Shown here piece by piece: positions 1 to 5,846 of a DNA stretch of 6,309 nt (within the stretch, counting starts at the first letter, position 1; every line of letters begins with the position of its first letter). This DNA comes from Acidobacteriota bacterium (lineage in GTDB: Bacteria > Acidobacteriota > Terriglobia > UBA7540), in the NCBI GenBank assembly GCA_003171295.1, contig PMYF01000764.1, forward strand, positions 1,097 through 7,405, given 5' to 3'. The notes beneath the pieces are model-generated. The model was not told where the DNA came from and ran no database searches. It worked only from the letters and a program-made list of their open reading frames with translations. Both the position numbers and the translations under genes were made by a program.

Positions 1-205
1 TTCAAAACCTTCATTTGTGAAGTATTTCAGCAGAAACCGCCTCCCCCATCGAATCTTCCACCGAGGGTTCGATTATTTCCGGCAGGGACGAACGGCACGG
101 CAAGGGACACCATGTACGCCATTGAGTGAGAAGCGCTTAGAATCTTGTCGATATAACACTTGACAATCCCCCAGCAATGAGCGAAAAGTGGACCCCAAGG
201 AGCAG

Positions 206-225
206 GCAGGTTGCTTCAGACCTGC
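206..225 (+). repeat. Small inverted repeat in the receptor 5' leader
   Basis: GCAGGT (206-211) and ACCTGC (220-225) are perfect reverse complements separated by 8 nt. They could form a 6-bp hairpin, ending 25 nt before the ribosome binding site. This may be an RNA hairpin in the leader, an operator half-site pair, or chance. The sequence shows the symmetry but no function. Confidence 0.3.
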
Positions 226-250
226 AATAATTCTGACCGCTCCAACCCCA

Positions 251-258
251 AGGGAGGT
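251..258 (+). promoter_or_regulatory. Strong ribosome binding site fixing the receptor start
   Basis: AGGGAGGT lies 5 nt before the ATG at 264 and is close to the ideal Shine-Dalgarno complement. It supports 264 as the translation start even though this gives an unusually long N-terminal region before the hydrophobic signal segment. The competing TTG at 321 has only a G-rich AGGGGG at 311-316 with a short 4-nt spacing. Confidence 0.75.
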
Positions 259-263
259 AAATC

Positions 264-3200
264 ATGAACAGTCGGCTTCTCCGATCGGCACGAATCGACC
301 GCCTATGCCCAGGGGGATTATTGGTTGAGGGAAGCAAGGGATTCGTACTCCTTGCGTTTTCACTCTTGTTTCTATCCAGCGCCGTTTGGGCGCAAGACAC
401 TGCCACGATCGTGGGCACGGTCTCGGACTCGAGCAACGCAGTCATCCCGGCCGCCAAAGTTACGGTGGCCAATCCTGACAAAGGTTTCACCCGCCAACTG
501 GCTTCGAATGCCGCGGGCGAGTACACCGCCGCCAAGATCCCGATTGGAACTTATGTGGTCACCGCCCAGGCTTCGGGCTTTGAGAAGTCCGTGCGCACCG
601 GCGTTACGCTTTCGGTCGGTCAGACCCAGCGCGTGGACTTGCAGATGACCGTCGGCCAGATGACTCAGGAGGTCACGGTTACCGGAAACCTCCCGAAAGT
701 CGAAACGGAAACAGCCGCCATCTCGGATGTCGTAACCGGCGGCCAGATCCAGAACCTCCAACTTAACGGACGAAACTTCGAGCAGCTTGTGACACTGATT
801 CCCGGTGCAGTGGCGGACAACGGCTTGAACGCTAGCCGCGTTGGGATCGGCGTCTCCAACATGGCCATCGCCGTGAACGGCAACCGGACGACGTTCAACA
901 ACTGGGAACTCGATGGAGGAAACTTTGTTGACGAAACCTCCAATGGCGCCACCGGAGTCAACCCGAACCTGGATACCATCGCCGAGTTTCGCGTCTCGAC
1001 TTCTAACTACGGCGCGGACATTGGCAAGCATGCCGGGGCGAACATCGAGCTCGTCACCAAATCCGGAACCAAGGACTTTCACGGTGACGCTTTTGAGTTT
1101 GTGCGAAACGATACCTTCGACGCCAATTCCTGGTTTCTCAACCAGCAGATTGCTCCGCCCGGCGGCAACGCGCCGAAAGCACCTCTGAAGTGGAACGATT
1201 ACGGGTACACCTTCGGCGGACCTTTCTATATTCCCGGCCATTACAACACGAGCAAGTCGAAAACCTTCTTTTTCTGGTCCGAGAATTGGAAGACCTATCG
1301 TGAAGCGCAATCGGCCCTTACTGCAAGCGTTCCCTCGGCGCGCCTGAGGCAGGGTGACTTCAGCGAGTGCGACTTCAACTCCGCGAACTACAACCCACTC
1401 ATTGCGGGGACGGACCCTGCTAACCCAAGATGTGTCCTTCCGGTGAATCCGGTCACGGGCTTGGTTTATCCGGGTAATCAAGTGCCGGTCGATCCCAATG
1501 CCAAGGCCATGCTCAACGGCCTTGTTCCTCTTCCCAACAATGGCGTGATCGGCTGGGTGGCTGCGAACAGTCTTCCCACCAACTGGCGGGAGGAGCAAAT
1601 CCGAGTGGACCAGAACATCAATGAGAAAATGACGATGTTCGTGCGGTTCACCAATGATGCCTGGAATCAGATCCAGACGGGAAGTCTGTGGAGCAACGGG
1701 GCCAGCTATGACTCGGTCAACTCCCAGATCATTGGCCCCGGCAAGAGCGCGGTTGTACATATCACAAACAACTTTCGCCCCAACTTGTTGAACGAGTTCG
1801 TGATGTCCCTTGAGGCGAACCACGTCATCATCGCGCCCTTGGTGGGCGCCTCATCCCCGGCCAAGTCGATCGACCGGCCCTCGGACTTCTCAGTTAGCCG
1901 CATCTTCTCTCAGAACACCAACCCACTGCTTCCGGGGATCAGTGTGAACGGAGGCGAACCGTTTGGGTTTACGATGGACACGGGGTGGGCCCCCTGGGGC
2001 AACTTCATTCACCACCTAGCTTTGAAGGACAACATCGTTTGGACGCACGGAACCCACTCCCTGAAGTTCGGTCCGTACGTGCAACGCATCCGCGCCGGCT
2101 CTCCGTGGGGTCAAGTAGATTCCCAAGGCTACATGAACTTTAGTGGGGGTGGCTGGCCCGGCTCGACAGGCAACGCTCTGGCCGATATGTTTGCCGGCCG
2201 CATCCAGTCATATACGGAGGGGTCCGTTGCGGCCAATGGCGTTCCACTCGGTGGCGAAGGCTGGTACCGCCCGCAGCAATGGGAATGGGAGGCCTATGCC
2301 CAGGACGACTGGAAGGTAACCCGTCGGCTGACCCTGAACCTCGGGGTTCGGTATTATTACTTCCAGCCCTGGGGTGACACCTCCAATCCCATCATGTCGT
2401 CGAACTTCATTCCCAGCCAGTACGACCCGACCAAGGAAGCGCAGCTCGATGCGAATGGAGACCTCATTCCCGGCACGGGCCATACTTACCAAACCTTCGG
2501 GAATGGGCTGGTGCAATGCGGCACAGGCGGAATCTCCAGGGCCTGCCAGAATTCCACGCATGGCACCTTGGGCCCACGGTTTGGCTTTGCCTATGATCCA
2601 ACGGGTTCGGGTAAGACCGCCATCCGCGGGGGATATGGTCTCTACTACGAGCACGGCACGTTCAATGACACCTCGAACCGTGGCAACCCACCCAACATGC
2701 TGAATCCCACGGGTATTGACCTGGTGGGATACCAAAGCATCGTCGCCAATGGGCCTCTGCCTCCGGGCAGTCTGGCTGGCGCATTGGTTCCCTCCGGGAA
2801 GTGGGCAGGGATACAGCAGTTCAGCCTGGGAGTTCAGCACGAGTTCCGAGGGAACAACCTGCTGGGCGTGAGCTACGTGGGCAACCTCAGCCGACATCTG
2901 GCGAGTTCACAAAACCTCAATCAGGTGCCGCTGGGGTCGACCACCAAGAACGTACCGTCACTTGCCAACTTTGTGGGGACGGATTCCTACGATCCCAGTA
3001 ACACCACGCCCATGTGCGACGCGGCGGGGAATTGCGATGTGCAGCGGATGCTGATCAACAACCAGGTGCCCTCTTGGTTCTTTGGAACTTACCGCGGTTA
3101 CACCTCGATTCCTCTTCTGGAAAACACGTTCGTCTCGAGTTACAACTCATTGCAGGTGAATTACCGGCACGCTATGGGCCACGGGCTCACCTTCCAGACG

Positions 3201-3917
3201 GTTTACACCTGGTCGCACGCCATCGACACCAACACGGTAGGTGTGGATGAAGACTCGAATCCCACTCGTTTCCGTGCTACGGCCAGTACTAACCGCACAA
3301 ACGTGGTGGTAATGAACTACGTCTATGAGCTGCCGTTCTTCAAGAATAGTTCCAGTGCTTTCGTGAAAGGCGGGCTGGGTGGTTGGAAGATCAGTGGCAT
3401 CACCAGCTTCTTTTCCGGTGAGCCGATTGACTTCAATTGCGGGATCACTGGACTGAGTTCCGGCATCGGTCAGTCCGTACGCTGCAACACTCTCGGACCA
3501 CTCAAAATCAACAAGGGGGTGGTCAACGATCCACAGTTTGGACCTGTTCCAAGTTGGTTCAACCCAAGTGCCATCGGCCAGATCACTCTGCCGCAGCTCC
3601 AGGCCAATGGAGAGCCCGGCATGTTCGGATATATGGGACGCAACGTCTTGACGGGCCCGGGTCGAAACAACTGGGACTTGGCTTTGCTGAAGGACTTTCG
3701 GTTGCCCTGGTTCTCTGACGAGCACTCGACCATCCAGTTCCGCTGGGAGACCTACAACACGTTCAACCATACCCAGTGGCAATACGTCAACGCGTTCTGC
3801 AGCGGAAGCACGCCGGCTGGCCAGCCTTGCACTGGCTCCAATAATGTCGGCAACAGTGAAGTGGCTGGCGCCTGGCCTTCGCGCGTGATGCAACTTGGCT
3901 TGAAATTTATATTCTAG
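264..3917 (+). CDS. Oar-like TonB-dependent receptor with carboxypeptidase-regulatory-like N-terminal domain
   Basis: This is an outer-membrane beta-barrel transporter of 1217 aa; length and architecture match the large Oar-like receptors of Acidobacteriota. A signal peptide with a hydrophobic core at about residues 27-41 is likely cleaved after AVWA (A43/Q44). An Ig-like carboxypeptidase-regulatory domain follows at about 47-130 (ATIVGTVSDSSNAVIPAAKV, then GTYVVTAQASGFE). A plug-like domain runs from about 133 to 265 and contains QLNGRNFEQLVTLIPG. The rest is barrel. It has phrases typical of this class: GPRFGFAYDP and AIRGGYGLYYE (about 770-796), SSYNSLQVNYRHAMGHGL and TWSHAIDT (about 958-989), NWDLALLKDF and ETYNTFNHTQ (about 1136-1171). 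It ends in an aromatic residue (GLKFIF), as outer-membrane barrels do. All ten mature cysteines form five close pairs. Energy would come from TonB-ExbBD encoded elsewhere; no TonB box was recognised. The ligand is unknown. A hydrolase-like secreted protein follows 154 bp downstream. Confidence 0.93.
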   Translation: MNSRLLRSARIDRLCPGGLLVEGSKGFVLLAFSLLFLSSAVWAQDTATIVGTVSDSSNAVIPAAKVTVANPDKGFTRQLASNAAGEYTAAKIPIGTYVVTAQASGFEKSVRTGVTLSVGQTQRVDLQMTVGQMTQEVTVTGNLPKVETETAAISDVVTGGQIQNLQLNGRNFEQLVTLIPGAVADNGLNASRVGIGVSNMAIAVNGNRTTFNNWELDGGNFVDETSNGATGVNPNLDTIAEFRVSTSNYGADIGKHAGANIELVTKSGTKDFHGDAFEFVRNDTFDANSWFLNQQIAPPGGNAPKAPLKWNDYGYTFGGPFYIPGHYNTSKSKTFFFWSENWKTYREAQSALTASVPSARLRQGDFSECDFNSANYNPLIAGTDPANPRCVLPVNPVTGLVYPGNQVPVDPNAKAMLNGLVPLPNNGVIGWVAANSLPTNWREEQIRVDQNINEKMTMFVRFTNDAWNQIQTGSLWSNGASYDSVNSQIIGPGKSAVVHITNNFRPNLLNEFVMSLEANHVIIAPLVGASSPAKSIDRPSDFSVSRIFSQNTNPLLPGISVNGGEPFGFTMDTGWAPWGNFIHHLALKDNIVWTHGTHSLKFGPYVQRIRAGSPWGQVDSQGYMNFSGGGWPGSTGNALADMFAGRIQSYTEGSVAANGVPLGGEGWYRPQQWEWEAYAQDDWKVTRRLTLNLGVRYYYFQPWGDTSNPIMSSNFIPSQYDPTKEAQLDANGDLIPGTGHTYQTFGNGLVQCGTGGISRACQNSTHGTLGPRFGFAYDPTGSGKTAIRGGYGLYYEHGTFNDTSNRGNPPNMLNPTGIDLVGYQSIVANGPLPPGSLAGALVPSGKWAGIQQFSLGVQHEFRGNNLLGVSYVGNLSRHLASSQNLNQVPLGSTTKNVPSLANFVGTDSYDPSNTTPMCDAAGNCDVQRMLINNQVPSWFFGTYRGYTSIPLLENTFVSSYNSLQVNYRHAMGHGLTFQTVYTWSHAIDTNTVGVDEDSNPTRFRATASTNRTNVVVMNYVYELPFFKNSSSAFVKGGLGGWKISGITSFFSGEPIDFNCGITGLSSGIGQSVRCNTLGPLKINKGVVNDPQFGPVPSWFNPSAIGQITLPQLQANGEPGMFGYMGRNVLTGPGRNNWDLALLKDFRLPWFSDEHSTIQFRWETYNTFNHTQWQYVNAFCSGSTPAGQPCTGSNNVGNSEVAGAWPSRVMQLGLKFIF

Positions 3918-3945
3918 TCAACCCGTTGTCCTAAAGCTGCCACAC

Positions 3946-3966
3946 TCCGCCCGAATCCTGGGCGGA
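3946..3966 (+). terminator. GC-rich hairpin after the receptor gene, possible terminator
   Basis: TCCGCCC (3946-3952) and GGGCGGA (3960-3966) form a perfect 7-bp stem with a 7-nt loop, starting 28 nt after the receptor stop codon. No clear T-run follows (the downstream bases are CTGTCGGTCTA), so it is not a canonical intrinsic terminator. It may still attenuate transcription or protect the 3' end of the receptor mRNA. The hairpin is seen directly; the role is inferred. Confidence 0.4.
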
Positions 3967-4019
3967 CTGTCGGTCTAATGAGCTTATGGATTGCGCGGCG
4001 GCAGAATCTGCCTTACCAT

Positions 4020-4038
4020 CTCCAGCCTGGAGTCCAGG
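4020..4038 (+). repeat. Overlapping short palindromes upstream of the ceramidase-like gene
   Basis: Two overlapping inverted repeats occur here: CTCCAG-C-CTGGAG (4020-4032) and CCTGGA-G-TCCAGG (4026-4038), each with 6-bp arms and a 1-nt centre. They lie 34-52 nt upstream of the start at 4072. They could be a regulator binding site or simply a fortuitous CCAG/CTGG cluster. No confident promoter was found next to them. Confidence 0.25.
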
Positions 4039-4060
4039 ACTAAATTGCAAACACGAATTT

Positions 4061-4065
4061 GGAGG
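4061..4065 (+). promoter_or_regulatory. Ribosome binding site deciding the start of the ceramidase-like gene
   Basis: GGAGG lies 6 nt before the ATG at 4072. The reading frame is open further upstream to a TTG at 3991, but the extra 27 residues would bury the signal peptide. No comparable ribosome binding site precedes that TTG, so 4072 is preferred. Confidence 0.75.
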
Positions 4066-4071
4066 CCACCT

Positions 4072-5454
4072 ATGCTGCGTAGACTCGTGATGGCGGTTGC
4101 CCTGTATCTGGGGGCGGCCATGGGAGTCGCCTTCGGCGCGGGCCTCAAGGCCGGGGTTGCGAAAGTGGATATCACGCCACCGGCTGGCCTCGCGATGTAT
4201 GGCTATTTCGATCGCACCCAACTTTCCACGGGCACGCTTGACCCTCTCTATGCACGGATTCTGGTCCTCGAAGTGGACGGGAAACGCCTGGCGTTGGTCA
4301 CGCTCGATCTGGGCCGCACCTTTGGGGCCGCCTCTCTCGCCCGCTTGCGAGACCAACTGACCCAAACCAGCGGGATTTCATTCCTCCTCATCACCGCCTC
4401 GCACTCTCACGCCGGACCCAATATCCTGGACGAATATCCCCCCAACCACGTCCCCACCTGGGAGACCGCGGACCTCGCGAAGATTGCCCAGGGAGTGGAG
4501 GAAGCTCGCCAACACGAAGTGGAAGCTCAATTGGGGACAGGGTACGGCCATGTCTATATCGGTTACAACCGGCGCCGCGTCAATCCTGATGGTACCGTCA
4601 CCATGTTCTGGCAGAACCCCGACAAGGTTCCGACGTCGCCCCTCGACCCCACGCTCGCGGTCCTGCGCATCGACACCATTGCCGGCAAGCCTCTGGCCAT
4701 CCTGGTGAATTACGCGTGCCACCCTGTGGTCTTCGGTCCCGATAATCTCGAGTACTCCGCGGACTATGTCGGTGTGATGGCGAAGACCGTGGAACAGGCT
4801 GTGGGCGGCGCCATGGGGAGCTCGCCACTCTGCCTTTTCCTGCAGGGCGCGGACGGAGACATCAACCCTTACTATGCAACCACGCCTCGTTCGAATGACG
4901 CCGTGAAGAAACGTGACTGGACCGGCACACAGATCGGCCAGGAAGCGGCGCGCGTGGCCAAAGACATCCGAACTGATCCCGCTCCGGAACCCAGCCTGCA
5001 GTTCGCAGAGGATGCGATGACGTTCCCAGTGCGCTGGAACGCACAGAAATTCCGCAAGGGCATGCTTGCGACTTACGGCCCTAAAATCTATGAAGACCAC
5101 GCTGACCTGCTGAACCAGGAATCCCCTCGCCGCGAGCTATCGCTGCCCGTGACCACGGTTCTTATCAATCAGAAGATTGCCCTGATGGGGATGCCGGGCG
5201 AACCCTTTGTGGATTTTCAAATCAACTGGCGTGCCCGCTGCCCCGTGCGCGACGCTTTCTTTGCCGGGTACGCGAACGGCTACCTTGATTATTTTCCTAC
5301 GATTAAAGCAGCCGCGGAGGGCGGTTATGGCGCTGCGGACTCCGATACCTACATCGCCGTCGGAGCCGGCGAGCGCATGGTGAATCAGGCGCTGATGCGC
5401 GTTTACGAAATGCTCGGCCGGCTCGTCGATGCGCCCGAGGATTTCAAGAAGTAG
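4072..5454 (+). CDS. Secreted neutral/alkaline non-lysosomal ceramidase-like hydrolase
   Basis: The 460-aa product has a signal peptide (basic MLRR, hydrophobic core about 6-22, likely cleavage near FGA/GLK), so it should be periplasmic or secreted. Family motifs appear in order: AGVAKVDITPPAG (about 27-39) with MYGY after it; SHSHAGPN (110-117); NYACHPVVFGP (213-223) followed by SADYVG (229-234); FLQGADGDINP (256-266); MPGEPF (374-379); NGYLDYFPT (402-410) with EGGYG (416-420). By analogy with Pseudomonas neutral ceramidase, H111 (or H113), H217, E377 and a tyrosine among 404, 407 or 419 would bind zinc. In characterised ceramidases the nucleophilic Ser sits in GDVSPN; here the matching GDINP has N265. 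The protein is also shorter than true neutral ceramidases (about 650 aa or more) and seems to lack their C-terminal domain. Ceramide hydrolysis should therefore not be assumed; a related amide or ester substrate is possible. It follows the receptor by 154 bp in the same direction. Confidence 0.85.
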   Translation: MLRRLVMAVALYLGAAMGVAFGAGLKAGVAKVDITPPAGLAMYGYFDRTQLSTGTLDPLYARILVLEVDGKRLALVTLDLGRTFGAASLARLRDQLTQTSGISFLLITASHSHAGPNILDEYPPNHVPTWETADLAKIAQGVEEARQHEVEAQLGTGYGHVYIGYNRRRVNPDGTVTMFWQNPDKVPTSPLDPTLAVLRIDTIAGKPLAILVNYACHPVVFGPDNLEYSADYVGVMAKTVEQAVGGAMGSSPLCLFLQGADGDINPYYATTPRSNDAVKKRDWTGTQIGQEAARVAKDIRTDPAPEPSLQFAEDAMTFPVRWNAQKFRKGMLATYGPKIYEDHADLLNQESPRRELSLPVTTVLINQKIALMGMPGEPFVDFQINWRARCPVRDAFFAGYANGYLDYFPTIKAAAEGGYGAADSDTYIAVGAGERMVNQALMRVYEMLGRLVDAPEDFKK

Positions 5455-5505
5455 TTTCGACTCATGTCGGGGCGCCATCGGTCGAGCGCCGCGGCGAACC
5501 GGCGC

Positions 5506-5513
5506 AACAAGCC
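5506..5513. repeat. Left flanking direct repeat (target-site duplication candidate)
   Basis: AACAAGCC abuts the left terminal inverted repeat and matches the AACAAGTC at 5723-5730 at 7 of 8 positions (first six identical). Its placement exactly outside the inverted repeat suggests an 8-bp target duplication with one later substitution. Confidence 0.65.
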
Positions 5514-5527
5514 GGTAGCGTCCTAAT
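5514..5527 (+). repeat. Left terminal inverted repeat of the MITE-like element
   Basis: GGTAGCGTCCTAAT pairs with the right end (5709-5722) at 13/14 positions; the single difference is C5519 versus the complement of A5717. Confidence 0.72.
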
Positions 5528-5549
5528 ATGGTGGAGTGAGTTCCAGAAA

Positions 5550-5573
5550 GGGGGTCGGACCTTCAGGTCCGAC
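5550..5573 (+). repeat. Left inner arm and hairpin of the MITE-like element
   Basis: Positions 5554-5573 form a self-complementary hairpin with 9-bp arms (GTCGGACCT / AGGTCCGAC) around TC. Together with four preceding Gs, the 24-nt arm is also the reverse complement of 5655-5678 with two mismatches. The mismatches are compensatory within each hairpin (C-G in this arm, G-C in the other), so both hairpins stay perfect. Confidence 0.8.
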
Positions 5574-5591
5574 AATAGCCAAGACTTCAAA

Positions 5592-5632
5592 CAGGGCCTT
5601 TAGGCCCTGAAGCTTCAGGGGCTTAAAGCCCC
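5592..5632 (+). repeat. Central palindrome cluster of the MITE-like element
   Basis: Three overlapping palindromes lie here: CAGGGCCT-TT-AGGCCCTG (5592-5609), the perfect 16-bp CCCTGAAGCTTCAGGG (5605-5620), and GGGGCTT-A-AAGCCCC (5618-5632). The middle one shares bases with both neighbours, so the first and third hairpins are mutually exclusive with the middle one. Confidence 0.8.
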
Positions 5633-5654
5633 CGACTGCGTGCGGCCCGATCAT

Positions 5655-5678
5655 GTCGGAGCTGAAGCTCCGACCCCC
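5655..5678 (+). repeat. Right inner arm and hairpin of the MITE-like element
   Basis: GTCGGAGCT-GA-AGCTCCGAC (5655-5674) is a perfect hairpin with 9-bp arms, followed by CCCC. The 24-nt segment is the inverted partner of 5550-5573 (22/24). Only TT follows the C-run, so it is not a standard intrinsic terminator. Confidence 0.8.
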
Positions 5679-5708
5679 TTCACAACTCCCTCAAGCGCAC
5701 CTTTTCAA

Positions 5709-5722
5709 ATTAGGACACTACC
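5709..5722 (-). repeat. Right terminal inverted repeat of the MITE-like element
   Basis: ATTAGGACACTACC is the reverse complement of the left end at 13/14 positions and is directly followed by the right copy of the flanking direct repeat. Confidence 0.72.
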
Positions 5723-5730
5723 AACAAGTC
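5723..5730. repeat. Right flanking direct repeat (target-site duplication candidate)
   Basis: AACAAGTC directly follows the right terminal inverted repeat and matches the left AACAAGCC (5506-5513) at 7/8 positions. Confidence 0.65.
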
Positions 5731-5733
5731 CGC

Positions 5734-5761
5734 TTGCTATTCCCCGCCCCGCGACTATAAT
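5734..5761 (+). promoter_or_regulatory. Sigma70-type promoter for the Fe-S subunit gene
   Basis: A perfect TATAAT (5756-5761) is preceded at 16 bp by TTGCTA (5734-5739), which matches four of six positions of TTGACA. Transcription would start near 5768, giving a leader of about 80 nt before the ATG at 5847. The -35 begins 3 bp after the flanking repeat of the MITE-like element, so the element forms the region immediately upstream of this promoter. Confidence 0.6.
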
Positions 5762-5763
5762 AG

Positions 5764-5821
5764 CGGCGGAAACACGCAATCGAAGGGTTTGTCATCCCCG
5801 TAGAACCGTCGCCGTCCGCCG
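5764..5821 (+). other. Possible long-range stem in the Fe-S gene leader
   Basis: CGGCGGA (5764-5770) is the exact reverse complement of TCCGCCG (5815-5821). The 7-bp stem would close a 44-nt loop and end 11 nt before the AGGAAGGT ribosome binding site at 5833-5840. In GC-rich DNA such a match can be chance. I could not fit it to the molybdenum-cofactor riboswitch or another known class. Confidence 0.25.
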
Positions 5822-5846
5822 GATGCCAGGTCAGGAAGGTGCCCCC

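Larger units (their letters stand above)
1..263. other. Upstream leader region, no convincing gene
   Basis: This stretch precedes the receptor gene. Two forward frames are open from the window edge (to stops at 127-129 and 161-163), but both encode short, unrecognisable, low-complexity peptides, so I do not call a gene end. A TTGACA hexamer lies at 160-165, but no acceptable -10 box follows at 16-18 bp, so no promoter is called. The promoter of the receptor gene probably lies here but cannot be located by eye. The only visible structure is the small inverted repeat at 206-225 listed separately. Confidence 0.5.
5514..5722. mobile_element. MITE-like non-autonomous element, 209 bp
   Basis: The element begins with GGTAGCGTCCTAAT (5514-5527) and ends with ATTAGGACACTACC (5709-5722). 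These are inverted repeats matching at 13 of 14 positions. It is flanked directly by 8-bp repeats that agree at 7 of 8 positions. Inside are long inverted arms (5550-5573 and 5655-5678, 22/24) and two further palindromes, so almost the whole element can fold. It carries no plausible transposase gene, as expected for a miniature inverted-repeat element moved in trans. Ends starting with GG and an 8-bp duplication occur in several IS families, so I assign no family. An alternative is a REP-like extragenic repeat, but the terminal repeats plus duplication favour a transposed element. It may also act as a terminator or mRNA-end structure for the upstream hydrolase gene. Confidence 0.72.

Noticed and set aside
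79..95. T-loop-like GGGTTCGATT near 65-74 and possible tRNA in the leader
   Set aside because: The flanking bases do not form a T-stem (GAGGG has no CCCTC partner), and no acceptor stem or anticodon arm is present.
1..163. Possible 3' end of an upstream gene in forward frames 1 or 2
   Set aside because: Both frames are open only for 42-53 codons from the edge, and the peptides resemble nothing I recognise.
160..188. TTGACA at 160-165 as a promoter for the receptor gene
   Set aside because: The bases at the expected -10 position (GAAAAG) do not resemble TATAAT at any spacing from 16 to 18 bp.
372..1823. Long open frame of 483 codons on the minus strand inside the receptor gene
   Set aside because: It is fully antisense to a gene with clear domains and motifs; its translation shows no recognisable domain and is the usual by-product of GC-rich codon use.
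2600..2620. GSGKT in the receptor resembling a nucleotide-binding P-loop
   Set aside because: The required Gly or Ala at the first Walker A position is missing, and the phrase lies in a barrel motif (AYDPTGSGKTAIRGGYG) common in this receptor class.
5471..5490. GGCGC/GCGCC hairpin after the ceramidase-like stop codon as a terminator
   Set aside because: The stem is only 5 bp with a 10-nt loop and no T-run; such matches are frequent in this GC-rich spacer.
5764..5846. Molybdenum-cofactor riboswitch upstream of the Fe-S gene
   Set aside because: The leader of about 80 nt is too short, and only one 7-bp stem with a large loop can be seen; the multi-helix layout of that RNA is not recognisable.
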